From: Pagrus major
Lineage: Eukaryota; Chordata; Actinopteri; Spariformes; Sparidae
Length of the DNA stretch: 64,000 bases
Direction of reading: 5' to 3'
Assembly: GCF_040436345.1 (NCBI RefSeq)
Contig: NC_133220.1
Span: 37,635,664 to 37,699,663, forward strand
How positions within the stretch are numbered: the stretch's first letter is position 1; every line of letters begins with the position of its first letter. Below are positions 45,193-55,281 of this stretch, one piece after another. The notes under the pieces are model-generated. The model was not told the DNA's origin. It saw only the letters and a program-made list of their open reading frames with translations, and made no database searches. The position numbers and the translations under genes are program-made.

Positions 45193-45439
45193 GCAAATGG
45201 CTAATTACTCCTTGCCCAGAATGTCAAATGTATGTCAAGACTTAATCATATGCAGATTAGACAGGCTAAGCTAAAAACCAGAGCTGAAGTTAGCAAAGAG
45301 TCCCAGCAATAAGAAAGAAAAACATGAGCACATTTTAGAAATGCATTTTTTCCTGTTGTCAATTTGTAAATGCTACAAGGTGAATGTGTGAGGTCGTCTT
45401 TGCTTCACGGTGCAGATTAAAGCTGTAGCATGCTGGATG

Positions 45440-45900
45440 ATACAGCCTTTATCCACGTGCACGTCCTCTCTCCTGGGCTTTGAAGGGGCCGAGTGTTGGA
45501 CAGCAATGACTTCCAACATAAATTACAATCAGGAGGAAGAGTCAGTTGCCAGGAATCTGCACATTGGGAACATCCATACTCAACGCAATTTAATCATTAA
45601 GGGGACCCTTTGTGGTGGCATGATAGCGCTCTGGTGCGAGCAATGAGAGGTTGACCCCAATTTTTGAGAGCGGGTGTTTATGGAGTCAAAAGGTCTGTGC
45701 TTAGACAGATCCCAGGCTGGAGGTCTGGTGGGGGGCCCAGCGTCCGCCCAGCCACGCACAAGAGAATTTCTCCACGATTAAAGAGCCCCTGATTAATCTA
45801 ACGTATATGCCAAAAGTGCACATGCAGCGTATGATCCCAATTAGACTGAAATCCAACTCTGTGCAGGCCCAGCTCCACATTAGCTCTGCCATTCTTCTCT
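45440..45900. promoter_or_regulatory. Candidate conserved non-coding block
   Basis: Unique-looking, non-coding sequence between repeat-rich regions with TAAT-type cores (GCAATTTAATCATTAAGG, CTGATTAATCTAACG, CCCAATTAGACTG), the texture of vertebrate developmental enhancers, about 6.5 kb downstream of barx1. Inference only. Confidence 0.3.
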
Positions 45901-45959
45901 TTGTTTTCCCTGGACACTCCCCGACAACAGGCTTTTTTATGAGACTGTTATACATTCTG

Positions 45960-46749
45960 CTGATGGAGATAATTCTAACTAAATGATGTTGATGTTGAGG
46001 AGAGCTATGTTATCATTGTTCAATATACTTTTGGTGGAAATACAGGGGGCTTAGGTGATAAGGTTTAGGTTAGGTTATCACAAAGGTACAGAAAAACATG
46101 ATTGAACTGAGACGTTTTTGGGATTCAAAAGTGGATTTATCTTCACTCCTGTTCATCAACCTGACTGCAGCCGTGATCCCCAGAGGTGACCTTCATTGTC
46201 GGGTGTTTATGTACTGTAATGTTGACTGCTGACTGGAGCAGGAGCGAAAATCTACTTTACTTTATGAATGTAACTTTACAGAGACTCTCTGGTACCCACT
46301 CTCTGGTAAATGCTGAGCTCAGTGAGAGGTGGACCTGGACTGATACACACCATTGGTGTGTTCTGTTGATTGCTAGCTAACAGCTAATGTAAAGTAAAGT
46401 TAGCCGGACAAACAATTGGATGAGTAACATGAATTAACAAAAATGATCCTGAGATCAAACTAATGCGAGAAATGCCCTGCTGGTCGTGAACACACCATTA
46501 AACACTTTCATTGCTGATTGAAGTCTATCTGACGTGACTCGGACACAAATGTTTACAGACAAGGTAATGTGTTAAAGTTTTGGCGGGTGATCAAATGAAA
46601 TGCCTTGCAATTTGTGGATTTCTCTGGATTTGAACATTGTTGGAAACATTTAGCATAATGTAAGTAAACAACAAAATATAGGAAACAAATTGTTATATGT
46701 GGAGAATGTATGAAGAATGGGCAGTTAACAGGTGCCCAGCAGCAAATTT
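45960..46749. other. No gene recognised
   Basis: No motif-bearing frame and no repeat ends. Confidence 0.4.
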
Positions 46750-47184
46750 GGTAACACTTTACAATAAGGGTCTCTTAATTAACGTTAGTTAATGCATTAT
46801 TAAGCATTAATTAACAGTTTAATAATTTTTAATGATTATTATTATGTATTACTTAACATTAATTAGCATATTAGTAAATGCATTAATAAGTAGTTAATTA
46901 ATGTCTACTGCTCAGAGTTAATTAATACATCATTAAGCATTAATAAAAGTTACATCCTTATGTATGCATTACTTAGTATTAATTAATACATTAGTTAATA
47001 TATTAGTAAAACGTTAATAATGTCTCTAGTAATCATTTACTAATGGTGTACTTGTTACCTGGATGGGCATTAATAAACAATTATTTAGAGTCTTAAGTAA
47101 TCATTTACTAATGCTGTGCTGTGTATGTCATCAGGTAGCCCTTACCTAACCTTAAGTAAGGTATTACTTAATATTAGTAACCTG

Positions 47185-47820
47185 ACATAAGCATTACTTA
47201 ACCATAGTTAACCATTAGTGAATGCTTTCTGGACCCTTATTGTAAAGTGTAACACATGTATCCCTTTGGTAACACATTATAAATGCTAAGCTGCCTCATA
47301 AGCATTACTTAACCATAGTTAACCAATAGTGAATGCTTTTTGGACCCTTATTGTAAAGTGTAACACATGTATCCCTTAGGTAACACATTAATCAGAATCA
47401 GAATCAGAATCAGAATCAGAATCAGAATTCCTTTATTTGTCCCGCAAATGGGGAAATTTCTTTGTCACAGCAGCCAAAGGACAGTAATTACAGTAAACAA
47501 TAATAAAAAGTGAAAAAATAAACAACATAATAAGAAGATAAGAAATAGAATTGACTCGTATATACATAATATTTACAATATGAACACTGTAGTAATAGTA
47601 TATATAAATGCTTAACTGCCTCATAAGCATTACTTAACCATAGTTAACCATTAGTGAATGCTTTTTGGACCCTTATTGTAAAGTGTAACACATGTATACC
47701 TTAGGTAACACATTATAAATGCTTAGCTGCCTCATAAGCATTACTTAACCATAGTTAACCATTAGTGAATGTTTTTTGGACCCTTATTGTAAAGTGTAAC
47801 ACATGTATCCCTTAGGTAAT
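47185..47820 (-). repeat. 111-bp subterminal tandem repeats, left arm
   Basis: Complementary counterparts of the right-arm units (ACACATGTATCCCTT at about 47253, 47364, 47690 and 47800). The series is interrupted by a LINE tail at 47390-47605 that the right arm lacks. Confidence 0.85.
47390..47605 (-). mobile_element. LINE 3'-end insertion
   Basis: Begins with about six ATCAGA/ATCAGAATC short repeats, then ATTCCTTTATTTGTCCCGCA and GGGGAAATTTC, the reversed 3' end of a fish CR1/L2-type LINE with its short tandem tail. Present only in the left arm of the foldback, so inserted after the arms formed. Confidence 0.6.
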
Positions 47821-48124
47821 ACTTGAGCATTACTTAACCACTTTTAGTTGAAATGTAGTTGAAGCAATCACATATAAAGAATTTTACACATTTTATTTAA
47901 AACAGAATAAAACTTGAGAAAACCTTCCTTGACAAAACCTTGAAAAAGTATGAAATAATTTCAGTCAAAACCCAATGACTAATGTACAGTAAAAGCCATA
48001 AATTAATTTAGGCTTACTTAAAGGTAACCTGCCACTGATTTACTTATTGTAGTATTGTCAACAACATTCGAAATATAGACAAATATTGCCAAAGTTAGAA
48101 ATCTCAGTATTGTGACAACACAAG

Positions 48125-49704
48125 TGTGGCGAGCGGTTAGCAAAGCAACCAGCGAGCTGGTATAATTGAGGAGGAGCCGACAACGCCACTCTGGGAATTT
48201 CACCCAGAGAATGATATTTTACCTCTAACAAACTGATCACTTGATAGCACACAGGTTCGTGATACTAAGAGGCAAGAGACGTGGTTCCAACAACACAAGT
48301 TTTTATTTTAATCTACACAATATTAAAAGGCCAGCAGGCACAAAATAAACAATTATGAAAGGGGTGAAGCTGAGGCTTACCAGTGGGGAGGTGGGCCACC
48401 AGAAGAAGTATCCAGGAGGAGAGTCACCCCAATCACACGTGCATACACATCCACACACACACACGCACACACACGTGAAGGATCACACCCGGGGGCGACA
48501 GCACAGCACACGAGAGGGGACACCACCACCGGAGGACACCAATCCCCACCACCTTCGGCTCTCAACTTCTAAACAAAAGGAAACAAAATACAAATTAGTG
48601 GGACATCACTCAGGAAAATAAACAAAACACTATTAAATGCTGGAAAAATAACAAAATAAAATACAATTAGTAAACACAAAACCAGGTTAAAGGTAGGGGG
48701 GGCTAAGCAGCCAGGTAATATAATAAGAAAACAAAAACTAAAGATAAAGGAAATAAACACTCAATTACACCAAACAATATTAACGGGGGTTAAAGGCAAC
48801 AGGCAAATAGGAATTAAACAAAAGATGGAGTTAAGCCCCACTGGCAAGCTACCAAAGTGGCCAAAACAAATAACTAGAAACTAAAGGAGCTAACAGTCGT
48901 TAGCACAGATGAGCAAAGCAACAACGATTAGCCCTGATGAGCAAAGTAACAGCAGTTAGCCCTGATGAGCAAAGTAACAGCAGTTAGCCCTGATGAGCAA
49001 AGTAACAGCAGTTAGCCCGGATGAGCAAAGTAACAGCAGTTAGCCCGGATGAGCAAAGTAACAGCAGTTAGCCCGGATGAGCAAAGTAACAGCAGTTAGC
49101 CCGGATGAGCAAAGTAACAACAGTTAGCCCTGATGAGCAAACAGTAGGCAAAGCAGCAGCGGAGTTATAGGTGAGCTGAGCAGCTGTGACACTGGCTGCT
49201 GAACCCAAACTCGTGGTCCCGATCTGGCTACGCTTCTGAGCCAGCGGAGGTGGGACAGACGAGAGTCTTCAGGTGCTTTTTCTGCCCTGAGTGAATGCCT
49301 ATAACAACAACAACAGCTATTTAGCTACTACATGCTAAATGATGTGAACAGCGCACGGTATATGAACCTACCAGCTGCGATCAGTGAGAGCGGCACGGCT
49401 GAGGAGGGTAGAGGGTCCACGGCGTCTACAAAAGCACATTCAACTCGTTTTAACACCACACTAATAGAACTGATAAATAAGAAAACAAGCACGAGCAAAC
49501 ACCGCTCTCCTACCTGCTACAGCAGCGGGCGCACCGGAAATGAGGTACACTACGGCGACAGAGGGAAAGCAAGGAGGACCACTACCTGCCTTTATAGTAT
49601 GCCTGCATACAATGATTGGCTGTCGATCACTGATAAGTTAAAACTGAAAACACACAGAACCATGCAAAGCAGAGCAGAACTCGACAAGGCTCTGTTCTGC
49701 TACA
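48125..49704 (-). repeat. Gypsy 3' LTR (minus-strand orientation)
   Basis: It is 1580 bp, the same sequence as the other LTR but with nine instead of five copies of the 28-bp repeat (112 bp more) and a CA run 2 bp longer. This accounts for the whole 114-bp length difference. Confidence 0.93.
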
Positions 49705-49720
49705 ATCTACCCCTCCATCT
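49705..49720 (-). promoter_or_regulatory. Polypurine tract
   Basis: The minus strand reads AGATGGAGGGGTAGAT immediately before the 3' LTR, the expected primer for plus-strand synthesis. Confidence 0.65.
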
Positions 49721-49766
49721 TGCATCGTCGACCCGACGATGAATCAATCCAGACAGAGCACCTAAG

Positions 49767-52700
49767 CTAGTTCCAAGGCCGAAAGAGAGCAGAGACTGCA
49801 TTAGACACAGGACTGGGAGAGTTTGCAGCCCCCTGTGCCACTTCCCCCACAGGCCTAGGAAGGTGATAGATGTTGGAGTGCTGGCCAGCCGTTGATCGTG
49901 CCGTCCGTCGCACTGCTGCGTCGCTGGTGTCAGAATAGCTGGTTGGTGGGTCAGCTGACAAAGCAGAGGGTTGGCACAGCATCGCAGTAGTGGGAGCCAC
50001 TGAAGGGCCTGGTAGAGTGGGAGCCACTTCAGAGTGTGGAAGCAGCAAATGAGGGGTCATCTGGGTCACTGCAGTGGGTCGGGCAGAAGTCTCAGTAGGA
50101 ATGGTCGGAAGGACGTCATGCCAGCGGAACAACAAATCACCGTCACATGACAACTCGTCCTCTGATGGTGGCTCGTTGACGGGGAGTGGATTACTGGTGG
50201 AGGCAGCACCTGGGCAGTCCTTTCTGACCACTGCCTTCAACAGCGTACGATTGACTCGTCTGGCTTTGGACCGGTCATCTACAGGTGCAATGGTGTATAC
50301 AGATCCGCCCTCTTGAGGAGCTTGCAGAACTTGGTAGGCCACCGAGCTCCAGAGATCTTGGATTTTATGACGTCCTCTAGCACTGAAATCACGCAGCCAT
50401 ACCAACTGACCCTCCTTCAGTGGTGCATTGTGAACATGCTGATCGTGGTGCCTCTTTCGACGCTCTGCAGCAGTCTTCAACCGTTCTCTGGCACCTTCGA
50501 AAGCCACCTGTAGTCGGGTCTGGTGCTCCCGGATCCACTCATGGGTGTTGCCGCCAACAGGCTCCTGAACTCTACCCAGCAGGAAATCAATCGGTAGCCT
50601 GGGTTCCTGACCAAACATCAGGAAGAAAGGTGACTCACCAGTAGACTGGTGGGGAGTAGTGTTATAACAATAGAGCACCTGAGGTAAGCAGGAAGTCCAG
50701 TCTCTCTTCCGAGACGTCGGCAGCGTGCGCAACAAGTTGTGGAGGGTCCTATTGAAGCGTTCACACTGACCATTGCCGGCTGGATGGTACGGGGTGGTGC
50801 GAGACTTATCAATGCCGTAAAGGCCACAAAGCTGCTGGATTAGAGCACTCTCAAAATTGCGGCCCTGGTCCGAGTGTATACGGGCTGGAACGCCAAACTT
50901 ATAGAACCACTCCACAACCAAAACCTGTGCCACAGTAGAGGCACATTGATTGCGTGTGGGAACGGCCAGCGTGTATTTACTGAAGACATCCGTCATCACT
51001 AGGACATTTTCCAGTCCAGTACTGGCAGGTTCCAACATGGTGTAGTCAATGGCCAAAATCTCATTAGGCCGGGAAGCCAACAAATGTCCCATGAAACTAC
51101 GGGCAGTCGGTTGGTTATCCTTGGCCACTTGGCACCTCTCACAGGCCTGACACCAATGCGCCACCTCGGAAGACATACCTGGCCAGTAACAACGTGGCCG
51201 CAGTAGCTCCAATGTTCTCTCTCCACCTTGATGGCCATGCTCCTGGTGAACCTGAGTCAGCACCTCCTCCTTTAAGGCAGAAGGCAACAGCAGCTGGAAC
51301 ACTGGCTCAGCACCATCAGGGCGAAAAACCTGGCGATAGAGGATTCCACTCCTCTCAACTAGGCGATCCCACTGTCGGAGCAACGCCGATGCGGGCCGAG
51401 AGACTCGTTTCCGCTCCTCCTGGTTAGGACGCTGCTTCCGTCTCCAAAACGCCAACACTTCCTGGATAGCGGGATCATTCTGTTGGAGAGTAGCCATATC
51501 GGAAGATGTATGATGGGGCAGGACTGTGATGGTAGTTTGGGTTGCTTCAGCTCTTCCCAACTGCAAGGCTTGCTGTAAGGGTTTGGGAAGTGACGTGCCG
51601 GGGACCATGGCTTCCATATCTTGCACACTGGGTGGATGCTGACGGGATAGAGCATCGGCGTTCTGATTGCTCCTTCCTGAACGGTACTTCAACTCGAAGT
51701 CAAAGGATGCCAATTGGGCTGCCCACCGTTGCTCAGTGGCACCAAGCTTAGCAGAGGAAAGATGACTGAGTGGGTTGTTATCCGTGTAAACGACACACTT
51801 TTGGCCAAGCAGGTACTCCCTGAATTTCTCCGTCATGGCCCACTTGAGCGCCAGGAACTCCAACTTCATAGAACTGTAGTTCAGCATGTTGCGCTCTGTG
51901 GGCCTCAGACCTCGGCTGGCATAAGCAATTGGTCTGACCTTGCCTCCTTGCTCTTGGGAAAGTACTGCTCCAAGGCCACCATAACTTGCATCTACCTCTA
52001 GGACAAAAGGTTGTGAGAAGTCGGCATAAGCAAGTACTGGTGCAGTGGTCAGCTTGATCTTCAGTGCTTCGAAACTTCGATGGCACTCCTCCGTCCAGTT
52101 CGCGATGGTACCCATCGCGAACTGGACGGAGGTGCCTCCTAGCTCTGCCACCAGCCTATGTAGAGGAGCCGCCATCTTGGCAAAACCCTCCACAAACCGA
52201 CGATAATAGCTGGCAAACCCCAAGAAAGACCACAGCTGGGAGATGGTCGTGGGAGGCTGCCAGTTGGCTACCACTTCCACCTTTCTTGGATCGGTGGAAA
52301 CCCCCTGGTCCGAGATCACATGGCCCAAGTAGCACACCTCACGCTGGAAAAATGCACACTTTGTGAGCTTTGCCTTGAGATTTTCATGTTGGAGCCGACC
52401 CAGCACCACCTCCAACCTCTCGAGGTGTTGTTCTACTGTGGAGGAGAAAACCACAATGTCATCAAGGTAAAGAAGCAACGACTGACATTGTTGATCACCA
52501 AATATCCGCTGCATCAGTCTCTGGAAGGTGCTGGGGGCATTACAAAGGCCAAAGGGCATGCGATTCCACTCAAATAACCCAAACGGGGTGCAGAAAGCAG
52601 TCTTGGCACGATCGTCCTCTGTGACCAGGACCTGGTTGTACCCACTAGCCAGGTCCATGGTGGAAAACCAGCGAGCACCTGTCAGTGCATCCAGTGATTC

Positions 52701-53894
52701 CTCAATACGTGGCAGGGGAAACGCATCTTTCCGTGTCTTACTGTTGAGTTGCCTGTAGTCAACACACATGCGCAGACTGCCGTCTTTCTTTTTAACCAGC
52801 ACAATGGGGGAAGCGTAAGGGCTGCTGCTCTCTCTGATTACCTGTGCTCCTAGCAGTTGGTTGATATGTTCCTTGACAACCTCATACTCAGACGGGGGTA
52901 TACGCCTGTAGCGCTGCCTTACCGGAACCTGGTCTAAAAGAGGGATGTCGTGGGCTATCAGGTTAGTGCAACCCAAATCTCCATCATGAGTAGAAAAGAC
53001 TGGGGTATACTTCCTAAGAAGGGACCTCACCTGACCCTGCTCTTTAGCAGGCAATGGAGACAGGTCAATGGCCTCTATCTGATCCTGCATAGCATGAGAA
53101 ACTGATTGGGATGCTACAGTAGCTACGCTAGATGGCACCTCAGTGACTCCTGTGGGAAGACTAACAACATTAACCCCAACTAGTGTGCCTACAATAGTGC
53201 GGGGGTAGAGCAACACATCAGTGGAACCAACATTGACAATCGGGATGTAGGCTGTGCCCCTTAGCACCTGAACCAGAGCAGGGGAAGCAAGCAGTCCAGC
53301 GGGTAAGCCAGAGTCTAGGGGCTCAAACAATACCGTGGCACCTGAATACTGCTCAGAGCATGTAGCTTCCACTATCTTCATTACACCTCCAGGGATACGA
53401 CAAACCTTCCTACCTCGGATTTTTACCTTGCCTGAAGCATCGTGAGCGGCCTGCACGCTAACATAATGGCACTTTTGCAAAGCCTGAACAACCGATTCCG
53501 GGGCCTCACATACCAAGGGCAAATCAAACAAGGCTAACCCATGCTGCCCAAAGAGGTTTCCATAGCACCTGCGGATGACATTCATTCCCAAAACACCAGG
53601 AACCTGCACTGACAAACCACCGGGGGGGTCCTTAACCACCAAAACCCCACACTGTGGCATTAACTTACCACAGAGCTCAACATCTAGTTCTAGGTAGCCA
53701 ATATAAGGGATAGTCAGACCATTGGCTGCTCTCAGCTCCAGCCAATGACACGATTGGAGTCGCTCTCGACCCCACGGCTCAAAATGCTGGAGGAAAAAGC
53801 TCTCTGTGACTGTAGACACCATGGACCCAGTATCTAGCAAGCAAGGCACTTTAACCCCACCCATGCTCACATCTAAATGTGGGCACAATGACAT
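49767..53894 (-). CDS. pol: Gypsy Pol polyprotein (PR-RT-RH-IN)
   Basis: It has 1375 residues from its first methionine, uninterrupted. Order: aspartic protease (LLDTGS, residues 19-24); reverse transcriptase with MPFGLCNAPSTFQRLM and the YLDD catalytic box (476-479); RNase H (LEVDASYGGLGAVLSQ, TDNNPLSHL); integrase with HHCC finger (VHQEHGHQGG...CQACERCQ, about 875-915) and the DD35E core (AIDYTM, SDQGRNFE, NGQCERFNRT). A GPY/F-like module follows (KEGQLVWLRDFSARGRHKIQ). There is no chromodomain. The gene order RT-RH-IN places it in Ty3/Gypsy, not Copia or BEL. The true translation product probably begins upstream through a -1 shift from gag. Confidence 0.96.
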   Translation of the reverse strand: MSLCPHLDVSMGGVKVPCLLDTGSMVSTVTESFFLQHFEPWGRERLQSCHWLELRAANGLTIPYIGYLELDVELCGKLMPQCGVLVVKDPPGGLSVQVPGVLGMNVIRRCYGNLFGQHGLALFDLPLVCEAPESVVQALQKCHYVSVQAAHDASGKVKIRGRKVCRIPGGVMKIVEATCSEQYSGATVLFEPLDSGLPAGLLASPALVQVLRGTAYIPIVNVGSTDVLLYPRTIVGTLVGVNVVSLPTGVTEVPSSVATVASQSVSHAMQDQIEAIDLSPLPAKEQGQVRSLLRKYTPVFSTHDGDLGCTNLIAHDIPLLDQVPVRQRYRRIPPSEYEVVKEHINQLLGAQVIRESSSPYASPIVLVKKKDGSLRMCVDYRQLNSKTRKDAFPLPRIEESLDALTGARWFSTMDLASGYNQVLVTEDDRAKTAFCTPFGLFEWNRMPFGLCNAPSTFQRLMQRIFGDQQCQSLLLYLDDIVVFSSTVEQHLERLEVVLGRLQHENLKAKLTKCAFFQREVCYLGHVISDQGVSTDPRKVEVVANWQPPTTISQLWSFLGFASYYRRFVEGFAKMAAPLHRLVAELGGTSVQFAMGTIANWTEECHRSFEALKIKLTTAPVLAYADFSQPFVLEVDASYGGLGAVLSQEQGGKVRPIAYASRGLRPTERNMLNYSSMKLEFLALKWAMTEKFREYLLGQKCVVYTDNNPLSHLSSAKLGATEQRWAAQLASFDFELKYRSGRSNQNADALSRQHPPSVQDMEAMVPGTSLPKPLQQALQLGRAEATQTTITVLPHHTSSDMATLQQNDPAIQEVLAFWRRKQRPNQEERKRVSRPASALLRQWDRLVERSGILYRQVFRPDGAEPVFQLLLPSALKEEVLTQVHQEHGHQGGERTLELLRPRCYWPGMSSEVAHWCQACERCQVAKDNQPTARSFMGHLLASRPNEILAIDYTMLEPASTGLENVLVMTDVFSKYTLAVPTRNQCASTVAQVLVVEWFYKFGVPARIHSDQGRNFESALIQQLCGLYGIDKSRTTPYHPAGNGQCERFNRTLHNLLRTLPTSRKRDWTSCLPQVLYCYNTTPHQSTGESPFFLMFGQEPRLPIDFLLGRVQEPVGGNTHEWIREHQTRLQVAFEGARERLKTAAERRKRHHDQHVHNAPLKEGQLVWLRDFSARGRHKIQDLWSSVAYQVLQAPQEGGSVYTIAPVDDRSKARRVNRTLLKAVVRKDCPGAASTSNPLPVNEPPSEDELSCDGDLLFRWHDVLPTIPTETSARPTAVTQMTPHLLLPHSEVAPTLPGPSVAPTTAMLCQPSALSADPPTSYSDTSDAAVRRTARSTAGQHSNIYHLPRPVGEVAQGAANSPSPVSNAVSALFRPWN
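52088..52132. repeat. Perfect 21-bp hairpin inside pol
   Basis: Left stem 52088-52108 (CCTCCGTCCAGTTCGCGATG...) and its exact complement 52112-52132, with loop TAC. It encodes SVQFAMGTIANWTEE in the RT-to-RNase H connection, where most Gypsy elements have a shorter sequence before W-T-E-E. Confidence 0.95.
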
Positions 53895-53983
53895 CAGCTT
53901 TGATGTATCCCCCGAAAGACTTGAAACAACCCCTGAGCCAGTGGCTGCCCCAACCGAACTGTGGCTCTGCAGTCCGGTGGGCG

Positions 53984-55090
53984 CTAGTTTTCCGAAGGCT
54001 GAGCTGGATAAGTCTGCCTACTAGATGATGGAGCACGCGAGAAGGGCTGGGCATGAGGGGGAACACGTACCCCATCACACTCACTAGCATAGTGACCAGG
54101 TTGCTGACAGCGTCTGCATATGATGGGGCCATTACGAGGTGATCGACTGCGCTGATGAGAGCTCTGCAGCAGGGAAATGCTGCGAGTAAGCTGATTTAAC
54201 TGCTCTTGCTGACATTTCAACAATTCCCTCATCTCACCCATCTCAGACACTTGGGGGGAGTTAGCTGCCCCCTGATGACCACTGCGGACTCCGTACTGAA
54301 AACCCAATGCTGAGGGGACAGAGTGACTTCGCCCCCTCGCACCACCTGGCAAACCCTCACGTTCCCATCTGATTGCCTCTCCTCTGACCTCAAGTAAGGT
54401 GGCAGTAGGCTGCCTGCGCACAAGCTGTTTTAATTCACGACGAAGGGCCCCGTCAAGTACATGCTCCACAAACTGATCCCGCAGCAAAACTTCAGCATTA
54501 GGCATGTCAGTAGGTGCACGCTGTTTCACCACCCCCATAAGGCCGAGCAAAGCGTGAGAAAACTCTTGCAGAGTCTCCCCTTCTTGCTGCCTTCGGGAGA
54601 AAAAGGCCTCTTGTAACGCTACATAGGACTCAGAACATCCATACAACTCTTTTAACACAGCAATTATCTTTGCTGGATCCCCCCGCTCGGTACTAGAACG
54701 ATATTTTATCTCTTCACGAGCTTCCCCTTGAAGGTGATCGAACAAAAAGAACGCCTGGTCTGGTGTGGTTAAATGCCGTGACCTCATGCAAGCTTGCGCC
54801 TCCTCAATCCACTCGGTCAGTGTTACACCTGATCTTCCACTAAACATGGGGCATTTCCTGTCTCGGGGCACAAAAACCAGCCTATCAGTTACAGGGGCAC
54901 TACCAGTAGGAGGAGCAGTAGGTATCACAGAAATAGAAGGTACAGCACTAGGGCCAGGAATGGCCGCATCTTGTTCTTGGCGTAGCCTCTCATTATCTGC
55001 CCTTAACTGTGCAACTAGATCCCTCAGCTCTTGCAACTCTTCCCCCATACTACAGCCTGATAGGTGAAAAACAACTACAGCACGGTACAC
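53984..55090 (-). CDS. gag: Gypsy Gag polyprotein
   Basis: Structural capsid protein of the retrotransposon, 368 residues from the first methionine; methionine 15 (MGEELQELRDLVAQLRADNE) is a likely alternative start, since a coiled-coil-like leucine pattern begins there. The central part (CPMFSGRSGVTLTEWIEEAQ, FFLFDHLQGEAREEI, LYGCSESYVALQEAFFSRRQ, ETLQEFSHALL) is the Ty3/PNMA-type capsid fold. A C-terminal zinc knuckle CRRCQQPGHYASEC (residues 325-338) follows the CX2CX4HX4C rule. No lesion. The stop overlaps the open pol frame. Confidence 0.93.
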   Translation of the reverse strand: MYRAVVVFHLSGCSMGEELQELRDLVAQLRADNERLRQEQDAAIPGPSAVPSISVIPTAPPTGSAPVTDRLVFVPRDRKCPMFSGRSGVTLTEWIEEAQACMRSRHLTTPDQAFFLFDHLQGEAREEIKYRSSTERGDPAKIIAVLKELYGCSESYVALQEAFFSRRQQEGETLQEFSHALLGLMGVVKQRAPTDMPNAEVLLRDQFVEHVLDGALRRELKQLVRRQPTATLLEVRGEAIRWEREGLPGGARGRSHSVPSALGFQYGVRSGHQGAANSPQVSEMGEMRELLKCQQEQLNQLTRSISLLQSSHQRSRSPRNGPIICRRCQQPGHYASECDGVRVPPHAQPFSRAPSSSRQTYPAQPSEN

Positions 55091-55260
55091 CTAAGACAAG
55101 AAAACCTCACTAGGGCTCACCACAGATCAACACACTAACTGCTGCTTTGCCTTCAAACAAAATGAGACGAACAAAACGTCCTGATAAACAAAATAGCATT
55201 TACTCAGAGCAACAAAACCAAAAAGTAGAATGGAACACACGTCTCTGCCTGCAAAAGTAA

Positions 55261-55278
55261 ATCCTGCCGACAACGCCA
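55261..55278 (-). promoter_or_regulatory. Primer-binding site, tRNA-Ser-like
   Basis: Three bases after the 5' LTR the minus strand reads TGGCGTTGTCGGCAGGAT. Its complement ends ...GCCGACAACGCCA, which differs by one base from the 3' end of a vertebrate serine tRNA as I remember it. It primes minus-strand DNA synthesis. Confidence 0.6.
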
Positions 55279-55281
55279 AAT

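Noticed and set aside
48355..48621. Frame with His-Thr-His-Pro repeats in the LTR
   Set aside because: Results from the CA repeat; present in both LTRs and not conserved as a protein.
49332..49742. 136-codon frame in the 3' LTR, and a 171-codon version at 56375-56890
   Set aside because: Lies inside the LTRs on the strand opposite gag and pol, and runs into unrelated flank in each copy. No known domain.
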